Shown one piece after another: positions 10,174 through 20,300 of a DNA stretch of 64,000 bases. The first letter of the stretch is position 1. Every line of letters starts with the position of its first letter. The translations under genes were made by a program, and so were the position numbers. Source of the DNA: Lasioglossum baleicum (Eukaryota > Arthropoda > Insecta > Hymenoptera > Halictidae); the NCBI RefSeq assembly GCF_051020765.1, contig NC_134936.1:186001-250000 (forward strand), written 5' to 3'. The notes below the pieces were generated by a model. It was not told the DNA's origin. It was given only the letters and a program-made list of their open reading frames with translations, and did not search any database.

Positions 10174-12299
10174 CACTGAGAAAAATATCCTGTCGAAACA
10201 AAAAAAATATATGTTGATTCAATAAGATGTACTATTGAATAGTGCCAATATCATATGAACTTATTTTAATATTTAATACTATTGAATTTAATAGCAAAAC
10301 TCACTTCCGCCAATCATATAAGCCAATAGTTTGACCATCAATGTTTTCAAAAAGATAAGATATGGCCTCAAACCAATTCCAGTATTGACTGGTGAATAAT
10401 ATTTTGCATTTCTTTCTAACTTTCTATTATTAATCCATCATTTTATGAAGTTAAATGAACATAATCTGTAATAAAGATAACTTCGCTGTTTGTTCTATGC
10501 AAATACTCAAACGATTACGTAAATCGATGTATGTATTAAAATATAAAAAGAAATTTTTGAATGACATATACATTTATTTGGTCCAAGTAAACGTTTTATC
10601 GATTCAGCAAGAGTCAATAACCTATGTTATAGTCTGAACTAAACATGCTATTGAATAAATCGGAAAAGCTATTCAGTAAAAAAAAAAAATATGGGAGTGC
10701 TTGCAGATCGTTGCCCACTCGATTGATGCGTGTCGAGTTTTTGAGAAGCGCGCGTTTTTAGCTCGAACTGTAAACACACATCATGGCGAACTAGTGGTCG
10801 CGCTCGTGCCTATCGAGCCGTAGATGCTGCTGTCCTAGCATGGCCGCTCGAAGAGGACGTGGATTCGGTCGCTGATCCTCCGTGAGTCCGTCGTGATCTG
10901 CTGACGTCGGTCGTCTGCGACAGATCGACGGATCGCCACACTAGGAGAGGGATTACGTATCTCGGCCGGTTTGCAGTAGAATCTCCATCCTCCTTGATGT
11001 TGTTGTTGGGCTCCTGGTTGTAGTCGTCCGCTCGACTCATCAGTAAGGCTATCTAGCGGGCCCTGCCTTAGACGGTTGGGATGTCGGAAGGCGGTTGAGG
11101 ACTGTATATATACAAATCATTGAGGAACCGAGTACTTGCGGGAAAGGTCTTTCGACTACTGTCCCTCTTGTGGCGCATGTAGGAAGTTGCCGCTACATAA
11201 TAAATTAACAAAGCAACTGATGGAATAAAAATCGTATTTATTTAAAAAATCGTATTTCATCAAATTCCAAGCTTCTGGGTGATGCAGTACACGCCATTTA
11301 TTGAAGATGTTTGTTAATTTTTCAGTCGTGCCTGCGATGAATTCTTTTTTCCTTAGGCGATTCGTAACTTCCCAATGCGTTTTAACAAGATTCCACGGTT
11401 CATTATTTTTTTGCAACCACTCGACACTTTGGGCGACCACTTCTGATGTATCTATAAAATATATAACAACAACGAAATATCTAACGATGAACTAACCTCT
11501 ATCTATCACAAAACCTCAACCTTACAGAGGTGCTTAGTCGTAACACCTCTACATAATACACGGTGTATAACTGCTCTCCGAGAAGGAGAGCGGGTATCAA
11601 CAAAAAGAGACGGCGCGCGGCACAGCGTCTTTGACACGCCGAAACGATCTAACTACCTACATAATATTTATATTGTAGATATCCGCGTCTGTTTTTGTGC
11701 AGACACGTTACATTTCGCGTTCTCAATTTGTTTTGACATAGTCGGGTTTCGACTAACAATGAAAATGTTTCTGCCAATACTAAAAAACCAATGCAGTTTT
11801 CCTTATTTTATAAATAATATATGATCGATTTAAATGCAGCAAAATTATTGAGATAAGTGACGTATTCTATTGAAAAGATACCGTCAGATACTTTCAATAG
11901 AAACACATTAATGCTTGCTTCAATATTTGTTTAAAATTATTTTGAAATTTTCGTATCATTGAGTCAAGAAAATTTAGAATTGAACATTGTCTGCTTCTTT
12001 TGAACCGTCCCTGTTATTCACCCAGCAACTTAATTATTTCTATCAATTACAAAAAATCAATACATTTCTCAAATTTTTTAACAACATATCTGATTGAAGG
12101 AAACAAAGAAATATTACGAATAATAATATACGGTATTGAATCAAATAATATTTTCAATCATTTCATGATAGACAATTCAAATACATCACGATTTGCTTCT
12201 AAATTTCATACTATTGGAAAGAATACATTGATATTCATCGAAGTAAAAAAATTACAATAACACGCGTGTTATTGAAGTAACTACTTTTTTTTCTCAGTG
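10174..12299. mobile_element. TA-flanked element with CACTGAGAAAAA ends
   Basis: CACTGAGAAAAATAT at the left and its inverse TTTTTTTTCTCAGTG at the right are flanked by TA (10172-10173 and 12300-12301), as for Tc1/mariner-type transposition. The outer portions are AT-rich, with many TTCAATAG/CTATTGAA words on both sides. The centre (about 10690-11660) is GC-richer and foreign-looking. It holds a possible exon (11156-11460) and no transposase. Confidence 0.65.
11156..11460 (-). CDS. Possible captured exon, unknown protein
   Basis: A minus-strand frame (MVAQSVEWLQKNNEPWNLV and onward, with HWEVTNRLRKKEFI) has protein-like composition rich in W, N and K. Immediately upstream on that strand is TTTTATAG followed by ATACATCAGAAG, which would suit a splice acceptor. 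The frame becomes AT-rich and unlike protein after about 75 residues. It lies in the GC-richer core of a TA-flanked element with no other coding capacity, so it could be a captured host exon or the last trace of a transposase. I do not recognise the family. Confidence 0.3.
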
Positions 12300-12753
12300 T
12301 ACTTTTTTAATCGTACACATTAATCAATCAATCTTGATTAAAATTTTAATCGATTAATGCCCAACTCTTCTGCAACTCTCCACAATTTTTCCAATTAATT
12401 CTTCAAATGATCGTATAAACATACGAAAATAATTTAAAAATTTGTCTTCGTTGTTACGTAAATCTACGTATAACGAGACAAACGCGCCTTTTAAACTCCG
12501 CTTAGCAATAAGCGGATGTACCCAGTATCGCCTGTTCGTTAGAATTTCTTTTTTCTATTTTTTTTATTTATATAATGAACAGCAACAACATTAAGCAGTA
12601 ATTCTGTCATACGTGAATAATACTACAGGCTATATACTATCGATTGAAGTTGCATGCGGACTGCGGACGCTCCGTTTGACTGTGAAAACAGCATCGACTC
12701 GTCCGCGGTCCGCGTGCGGAGCGCGGACGGTCCGCTCAAGTGTGAAACGGTCC

Positions 12754-12925
12754 TAACTCTAAATATAAATTCAAACGAGTGTCGGTCGTTAATTACAAAT
12801 CGATTGTCTGCCCATAACGACGACCAGCGAGATGAGCAGACGATCGCCTAATCGACTCAGCTGGTCGCCGACGATCGATCGGCATCAACACTAACGCATC
12901 TAACATCTAATTCATTCCTACAGTT
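12754..12925 (-). repeat. Gypsy-2 3' LTR, inner piece
   Basis: About 170 bp matches 16295-16464 with few substitutions (shared CTCTAAATATAAATTC, CATCTAATTCATTCCTACAG). With 9279-9323 it makes the complete LTR of about 215 bp, in minus orientation. Confidence 0.85.
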
Positions 12926-13009
12926 CGGCCAATCCTGACCATAATGACCGTCCTCGGTCATCGATGGTTAGGATGCAACACATAAACAAGAAAATAACTT
13001 TGTAACGAC

Positions 13010-13178
13010 TAAACAATACAAAGCTGACGCAAATATAACGCAATAATCTAATTCAATACATAGCTGACGGAAATATAACACAATAATACAATTCAAACTT
13101 AGCTAACGCAAACATAACACAATAATACAATTCAAAATTTAGCTAACGCAAACATAACACAATAATACAATTCAAAAT
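13010..13178. repeat. Tandem repeats of about 48 bp after gypsy-2 pol
   Basis: Three to four degenerate copies of a unit containing CGCAAACATAACACAATAAT and ACAATTCAAAATTTAGCTAA lie between the pol stop and the 3' LTR. They form the 3' untranslated part of the element. The last two copies read nearly the same, suggesting recent slippage. Confidence 0.8.
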
Positions 13179-13189
13179 TTCCCTTTTTT

Positions 13190-15712
13190 TTACTGGGTAT
13201 CGTTCCCCTTTTCGCTTCCCGACTTAATCCAAAATTTCATTTGATCGGGGCCAACAACTCCTGTAAATGGTGCACGTGACACTTGGTGTCCCTCTACATC
13301 TGTAATGACATATCTATCCTTGTCCAATACCTTCTTAATCTCACACGGGCCTTTAAATTTAATTCTTTTACTAAAAGAAAAAACTGGTCGGAAGACTTTA
13401 TTTGTTTGTTTTTCTAGCAAAATTGCCCCAAATCCACTGCTATTAGCGTCGCAATGGAGTTCTGTATCTAATTTTGGAAAGTAAATTGCCAAAATGGGAT
13501 CGTTTGTTAAACGTTGCTTCAACGTCACAAACGCTTGGCTTTGTTCTGGCCTAAAACAAAATATTGCATTTTTCCGTAGCAAATCAAAGAAGGGTCTCGC
13601 GACGAGTGAAAAATCTTTTATAAATCGCCGGAAATAACTTTCTAGGCCTACAAAACACTGCACTTCTTTGATATTTCTCGGCGCTGGATAATCGACTACC
13701 GATTCTATGTTTTCCTTCGCTGGCGCGATACCATTTTCGGATATGGAGTATCCCAAATAAGTTATTTGGCGATAAAAGAATGAACATTTATCTAGCCTAA
13801 ATCGTAAATTAAACTTTCTCGCTAAACGAAATATTTCTCGCAAAATATCCAAATGTTCATCAATTGTTTCCGTGGCCACCAAAAAATCGTTCAAATAAAG
13901 TAATAATTTATTCTGTCTAAGTAAATCACTAAAGATTTCGTCTAAAAATCTTTGAAAAATACGAGGTGCATTGGTTAGTCCAAATGGCATTTTGAGATAC
14001 TCGTATTGACCTAAGGGTGTAATGAACGATGTATATTTTACTGAGGATTCGGCGACTTTAATGTGGTGGAATCCGTTTTTAAGATCTAATTTCGTAAAAT
14101 ATTTTTTGTCTCTAAGTTGGTCTAAACAATCATCTATCAACGGTACCGGAAAGTTGTCTCTGATTGTATGTTTGTTTAATTCCCGATAATCGACGCACAA
14201 GCGAATTTCTCCGTTCTTTTTCCTGACCAAAACAATTGGGCTAGCATAAGGAGAATTACTGGGCCTAATGGTGCCCTCTCTTAATAAATCATCAAGGATT
14301 ATACGTATGTTTTCCTTGTCTGCAAAAGCTAAACGACGCGGCCGAAAACAAACCGGATGCCCGGTTTTTAATGAAATAACTACTTCAACAGTATTCGGAC
14401 GCTGTTTGTTGTCGTCAACCTCAACATCTTTGCAAAAATAAATTTCTTCGAGTTTCTTCTCTACGCTACTACCTACTTCTGGATCAACGTTTAATTGATG
14501 ACTCGCGAAAATCGGGTTTTCAACATAATCAATTTTCAAAATTTGTTGAATAAAATTTTCCATGTCCGATTCCTCAGGTTCTCGTTCCTTTACTTTGATT
14601 TCCGTCGAACTTCCCAACTTTATCTCTATCGCTGGCGACCGAATAAAATCCCTGCCTAATAACGCAAAGTGCGACATAGTTGTATCCGGTACGACAAAAA
14701 ATGTAATAGGAACACGCGCGTCGTTTACACAAATTTCAATTGTAAATGCGCCAACGACATTAACTGGTGAATAATTTACGCCGTAAAATGTATTATTTAC
14801 CGGTGGTTTGAAATAAAAACCAGACGGTAACGCGTCTCTTCTGATTAAACTAACGGGTGAACCTGAGTCGATAATTGCCACGGTTGAAACGCAGGTTGTC
14901 GCTCCGCCGTTGTCCTGGGCTGTGCAGGTAATCGGTACGCTGAACGGGGTTTCTGGACTAAGAGGTTGAACCAAATGCGTTGTCGTCCCCGGTTGCGTAG
15001 TCGAAACCGTCGTCGAGATAGGGGTCTGTTGCTGTCGTCGTGACTGTGCTGGTGATGTCTGCAGCGGACAATCCTTAGCCCGGTGAGACTTTTCCCCGCA
15101 TCTGAAACAGGAACCCCATTCCCGCCTTGGTTTCGTGCAATCCTTCTTCCAATGCCCAGATTCGTTGCAGTTGAAACACCACACGACCTTTTCCTGCGTA
15201 GAGTCCCTGGGGGTACGGTCGCAACCGCCAATGTCCCTCGTAGTCGCCAACCTCCCTGGAACCGGCCGTTTCTGTTCCTTGGACTCCCGATCGCTTCTTA
15301 ACGAGAGCTTCCGAAACGTTTCAAGAAGGTCGTCCGCCGTCTCCAAACGCTGCATGCGAGCCTGGTCTCTCAATTGTGCATCCGGAACTCCGTCGATCAC
15401 CAGATCCACCAATTCTTCCGGATCCACCATAATTTTGTTCGACAACGTGATTTTATCATGGAAGTAGTCTGGAAACGACTCATTCCTTTGCCACGTACGG
15501 TTTTCGAACTCACTTCTAACTGCCAATTTGTCCATACGATGATCAAACATTTTCCGAATTTCTTCAAGTAAGAGCGATGCGGACAATTCTAACAGGCTTG
15601 ATTTAGAATTGGCAATCGTCCAAACTGCACATCCTACTGATTCGCTCCACTTGTTGTTTCCATAACTTAAACGTGTTTTTCGCGCCCGTAAATTCAGACA
15701 GTAACACGGCAA
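13190..15712 (-). pseudogene. Gypsy-2 Gag-Pol with in-frame internal deletion and mutated RT
   Basis: An 840-codon minus-strand frame. Order from the N-terminus: Gag capsid region (LLLEEIRKMFDHRMDKLAV), two zinc knuckles (CFNCNESGHWKKDC, CFRCGEKSHRAKDC), aspartic protease (AIIDSGSPVSLI), and RT (KKNGEIRLCVDYRELN, FTKLDLKNGFHHI). Where YxDD is expected the sequence reads YLND (13886-13897), so a catalytic aspartate is lost. After the first RNase H block (ELHCDANSSGFGAIL...FSKR) the frame jumps directly to the integrase tail (KFKGPCEI...DRYVI), so most of RNase H and the integrase zinc-binding and DDE core are deleted without breaking the frame. Nearby gypsy-1 keeps those domains. The product could not reverse transcribe or integrate by itself. 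Confidence 0.9.
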
Positions 15713-16079
15713 TCGTTCTTATACTTGCATTTGGACGAACGGTGACACTGCTCCCCGTGAATCGCGGCGGCGTCATTAATTCTCTCTCTCGTCTCATCAA
15801 ATCCAATTCGCGTTGCAAAAGATCACGTTCCTGTCGAAGGATCTCCATCTCTCTCTCCGCGAGAGACGTACCTGATCCGAAGTCTTGGTTCTGATTCTCC
15901 GCTGTATCATAACGCTCTTGGATGGTGTCTTCAATATTCGGATCAGCGCCGATCAATCGAGCAACTAATTCCGCTTTCGAGCCTGACACAACCAAGTCTC
16001 TGGACCTGAGCAGTTCTTTCAGTTCAACGATTGTTAAATTGGCCAAATTCCTTCTATTTTCTGCCATCATTCTTGCCAA
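15603..16079 (-). pseudogene. Gypsy-2 Gag N-terminus with SAP-like motif
   Basis: A 158-codon minus-strand frame starts MARMMAENRRNLANLTIVEL. Residues about 14-45 (LTIVELKELLRSRDLVVSGS, then KAELVARLIGA) fit the SAP motif, a helix-loop-helix that binds DNA or RNA. A charged coiled-coil-like segment follows (LAEREMEILRQERDLLQREL), then the start of the capsid region. It overlaps the main frame (13190-15712) in another frame, and capsid homology passes from one to the other near 15610-15680. This is either a decay frameshift or, less likely, a functional frameshift. Gypsy-1 Gag at 51209 has the same architecture. Confidence 0.75.
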
Positions 16080-16250
16080 TATTCAAACGCACTCAAAATC
16101 AATATGTAACCAAAAGTTCACGTCCACAACCGTCAACAAATATATTCACCAAAATTCTTTCTAATATTTTCTTAAATTTCCCGAAATTCGATAGCCGCGA
16201 ACAAAAATTACGAAATTTCACGCACTATCACTTTCGTATCCCACTTCTGA

Positions 16251-16464
16251 GATTTATAGGAGCTTTTAATGGTTTCGTAGTTTATTACAAACTAACTCTA
16301 AATATAAATTCAAACGAGTGTCGGTCGTTGATTACAAATCGATCGTCTGCTCATAACGACGACCAGCGAGATGAGCAGACGATCGCCTAATCGACTCAGC
16401 TAGTCGCCGACGATCGATCGGCATCAACACCAACGCATCTAACATCTAATTCATTCCTACAGTT
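16251..16464 (-). repeat. Gypsy-2 5' LTR
   Basis: A LTR of about 214 bp in minus orientation precedes the Gag start. It contains the complete sequence of which 9279-9323 and 12754-12925 are the two parts, so it acts as an empty-site control for the Harbinger-like insertion. Its ends are not canonical TG...CA, and no duplication of the foldback arm sequence is evident around the element. Confidence 0.8.
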
Positions 16465-16708
16465 TATTAAGCTTAACAGTTTTAAAACTAAGAAAATGAA
16501 AACACTATCCGGATGTGGCGTGTTTCAGTTTTTTTCAAAAATCAGACGATCAATGAAATGATAATTAAAATAAACAACAATTAAAGATAATAATTCTGTT
16601 TACGATTGATCTAAAAATCGCAGTATCTTATATAATTGTTTTAGTTTTTAATTATTCTCGAGTATCCATACTTCCGTGAACGTTGATCCACATACAATTA
16701 ATGCACAT
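16465..16708 (-). repeat. Right foldback arm, piece between gypsy-2 and BEL
   Basis: The segment is the reverse complement of 7385-7470 (with AACACTATCCGGATGTGGCG) and, further on, of 5700-5737 (with CCATACTTCCGTGAACGTTG). The middle 118 bp (about 16551-16668) has no counterpart in the left arm, where the solo LTR 5738-7380 sits. It ends CACAT at 16704-16708, the target duplicated by BEL. Confidence 0.75.
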
Positions 16709-17240
16709 TGTTCAGGAATCAGAGCTGAACTTCGGAAAGTATCAGGGCGTCTCATCCAATCACTACGCGATTATGGGACTGCCATTGTATGAGACGCACC
16801 TGTTACCTCTCCCAAAAATCAGGCTACTAAAAGAGCCAATTAGCGCGTCGTATCATCGGCTCGCGACCGACTCCCGAATTGCGGAACGCGCTTTTCGCTT
16901 TCTTCCATGCGCAACCGTCATTGCGACAAGACCGCGACATACTCGATCTCGTTTTAGTGGATTGTTAATACCCGTTAACATTGACCAAGTACGACGAAAC
17001 TAGTACCAACGGAGTCTAAACTTCTCTTGTTACGCGTCGCGCTACCATTTAGTACGAGTAGTGCCAAAGTGCGTGTAATCTAGTAATAAACGTCCGTACC
17101 ACGTGTTCGTCGTGCGGCAACCGAACAAGAACGAGGTGTGTCTCATTTACATCTCTCAGGCTACCGGCACCCGCCGCCTCGATTTTCAAACCTTCTTACA
17201 AGGTTGTCTCAGCAACCAGGGATCACCCGATTCCTCAACA
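16709..17240 (+). repeat. BEL 5' LTR
   Basis: 532 bp, TG...CA ends. An AATAAA polyadenylation signal lies at 17085-17090 (23105-23110 in the 3' copy), about 150 bp before the LTR end. No sequence difference from 22729-23260 was noticed. Confidence 0.95.
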
Positions 17241-17316
17241 TTTTGGTCCTTCGAGCCGGATTGGAGTCGAGGATCTACGTGCCGTTCCAGTCGCCATTGT
17301 ACCGGCCAAGTACCAC
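17241..17316 (+). promoter_or_regulatory. BEL leader with presumed primer-binding site
   Basis: The sequence right after the LTR, TTTTGGTCCTTCGAGCCGGA, occupies the primer-binding-site position and starts with the TGG that would pair with a tRNA CCA end two bases in. The tRNA species is not assigned. The leader to the first possible start is short. Confidence 0.55.
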
Positions 17317-20300
17317 GTGCCAATAATGAGCAACATGGAAGAGCTCCTGATTAAGCAGAACCGAATCCTGCATTCCATCAATCGTGCCCTTACCAACTTT
17401 AAGAAATTGGGCCAAGCCAAGATGACCATCGCCACCACGACGAACAGGATAACCGTCCTGAAGGAAGCATTCAATCAAGCGCAAGATCTCAACGCAAGGA
17501 TTGCTGCCATGGTCGACGATGAAACCGAGGCAACTCTTCCCTACTTCCAAGAAGACCACTTTGAACGATGTGAGGAACGTTATTTGGAGGCTCTGGATTT
17601 CATGTCCGAGATGCTGGTAACAAATACCCCATCCACGAGCACCAATCAGATTGTAAGTACGCAGTCTCATGGGCCGTCACGCCTGCCACGGATCTATCTA
17701 CCGTCTTTCGACGGCACGTTCGCGAAGTGGGAAAGTTTCCGCGATCGATTCAAATCACTCGTAATCAACGACAAGTCGTTATCGGATGTCGAGCGATTAC
17801 ATTACCTTGCCTCCGCGTTAAAGGGTGACGCGATTGATCTCATAGCAAATTTGCCCATTACCGATCAAAATTTCCATGTTGCGTGGCAATTATTCCACAC
17901 TCGTTTCGAGAAACCACGCCGGTTAATAATGACGCATCTCACCGAGTTGTTTTCTTTACCGACCGTTACCACAAAGTCACCGAAGGAGCTGCAAAAACTT
18001 CGCGATCGAATACATATGTCAACAAAAGCGTTGCGTAACCTCGGTCGTCCCGTCGATATGTGGAGCGATATTATTGTGTACCTCGGTGTTCAAAGACTCG
18101 ATCGGTCCTCGAGAAAAGCTTGGGAGCTCAAACTAAAAAATGTTCGTGAGTTTCCAACCTTTAACGATTTTGATGAGTTTCTGGACGAGCGAATTAACCA
18201 ACTCGAATCGATGGTGCCCGAAATAAGCGAAACATCAACCGACAACGGGAAGGTTAAACCGTCAAAACAGAAAACGATTTCCACGCATTCGACAACCGTC
18301 GTCAATCTGACTTGCCCGGTGTGTAAACAGAGTCATCTGTTATACCAATGTAAACCATTCCTAGCAAAATCGCCATCGGAGCGATTCGAAATTGTAAAAT
18401 CGAATAAACGATGTGTGAACTGCTTTTCAATCAAGCATATGGCTACCCACTGCCAAAGCAAGCATTCCTGCAAGGAATGCAATCAACGCCATCATACACT
18501 GTTGCATTTTCCCAGCAAGTCAGAACAACCTAGCGCCGCGCCAACCAAACGGGAAATACCGACCTCGTCCGAAGACGACACCGAAATTTCCTCGAACTTA
18601 GTTTCGAATATTCCGACTCACTATCGTGTGCTTCTTTCAACAGCCCGAGTGCAAGTTCGCTCTGAGCAGGGCCGAAACATCGCCGTGCGTGCGTTACTCG
18701 ACCAAGGCTCAGTCGCGACGTTAATGACCGAGCGGGTAGCTCAGCTACTGCGCCTCCACCGAACGAAGCGACACATTCGAATCACCGGAATCGGTGAAGC
18801 CCAGTCCGTCGCCCAGCACGTTGCTGAGATCATCATCACACCGGAACGAAGAGATCAACCTGCATACTCGACCACAGCGGTGATATTAAGGTCTCTCACT
18901 AAGTACGTTCCACCTAAATGTAAATCGTGGTTTAATTGGACTCACATTTCAGATGTTGAATTGGCGGACAGGGAACCCATGAGCTCGGATCCGATCGACT
19001 TAATCATAGGCGCTGACGTGTATAGCCAACTGATTTTGGACGGTATTCGCAAAGGTTCACCAGCAACACCCGTTGCTCAAAATACCACGCTAGGGTGGAT
19101 TCTGTCCGGTCCTATTGCTCCTCCCGAACCTACACAATCCATTGACGTGCACCATAGTACCGTGGTTATTGATCTCGATCGAACTCTTAGAAAATTTTGG
19201 GAGATCGAAGAGATTCCCAGTCATGTGACCACCACTCCAGACGACGAAAAGTGCGAGCAACACTTTAAAGCTACGCACTCTCGTCAACCAGATGGACGGT
19301 ATGTTGTCCGCTTACCGTTCAAACATTCACCTCCGCTCGAATTAGGCGATTCTCGAATGGCAGCCCTTCGCAGCCTTCACCGCGTCGAACGACGCCTCCA
19401 CTCGAACCCGACGCATGCTGATATGTATCGAGCTTTCATGCTCGAATACGAGGCTCTTGGTCACATGCGAAAAGTTTCGCAGGAGAACACCAAGTCCGAT
19501 CCAAGCCGATATTACATTCCGCATCATGCTGTCTTTCGCGACAGCAGTGCCACAACCCGTCTCCGCGTAGTCTTTAACGCATCCTGTCGAACCACCACTG
19601 GACAATCTTTAAATGACCATTTGTTCAATGGACCGAAGCTTCAAGGCGATTTAATCGCCATCCTCCTGCGATGGAGGCAATACCGCTTTGTTTACACTGC
19701 TGACATAGCAAAAATGTATCGGCAGATCCGAGTAGACTCTCAGGACGTTGATTATCAGCGAATCCTCTGGCGAAATTCGCCATCCGATCCAGTTGATGAA
19801 TATCAACTTCTGACTGTCACCTATGGCACTACATCCGCTCCATTTCAAGCGCTTCGAGTGATGAAGCAATTGAGTCAGGATGAAGGTGCTAAATTTCCCC
19901 TCGCCATTCCGGTTCTTCAACATCAAACTTATGTTGATGACTGTCTGTTCGGCGACGATAGTCGCATTCGCCTCAACCAGATACGTGACCAATTGAACGC
20001 CGTACTGGCAGCAGGGTGTTTTCGCCTAAGAAAATGGGCAAGTAATGACCCTTCCATGTTGAGCGCTATCGATCCTTCAGATCATGGCCTCGCCACCGGT
20101 AAGACCCTCTCAGCCGAGGACACTGTTCCTATCTTGGGGATCAGTTGGAATCCTGCGCACGATGAGTTTCACTTTCGTATTTCATCTCAGCCCGCGGTGC
20201 CCAGTACCAAGCGAACCATTTTGTCAACCATCGCTAGGTTATTCGACCCATTAGGATGGGTCACTCCGGTGATTATAAAAGCAAAGATGCTTATGCAACA

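Larger units (their letters stand above)
9324..12753. mobile_element. Harbinger-like DNA element inside the gypsy-2 LTR
   Basis: The ends are near-perfect inverted repeats: GCCCCGTTTCACACTTGAGC on the left and GGACCGTTTCACACTTGAGC read inward from the right, continuing into GGACCGTCCGCGCTCCGC. Flanks are TAA at 9321-9323 and 12754-12756. The intact gypsy-2 LTR at 16251-16464 serves as empty-site reference and carries one TAA there. A 3-bp TAA duplication fits PIF/Harbinger. Subterminal regions repeat GC-rich GGTCCGCGCGCGGAGC words. No transposase is recognisable. A further TA-flanked element (10174-12299) sits inside. Confidence 0.8.

Noticed and set aside
16251..16464. Target-site duplication for gypsy-2
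   Set aside because: Comparing both junctions with the opposite foldback arm gives no duplicated bases; left unassigned rather than forced.
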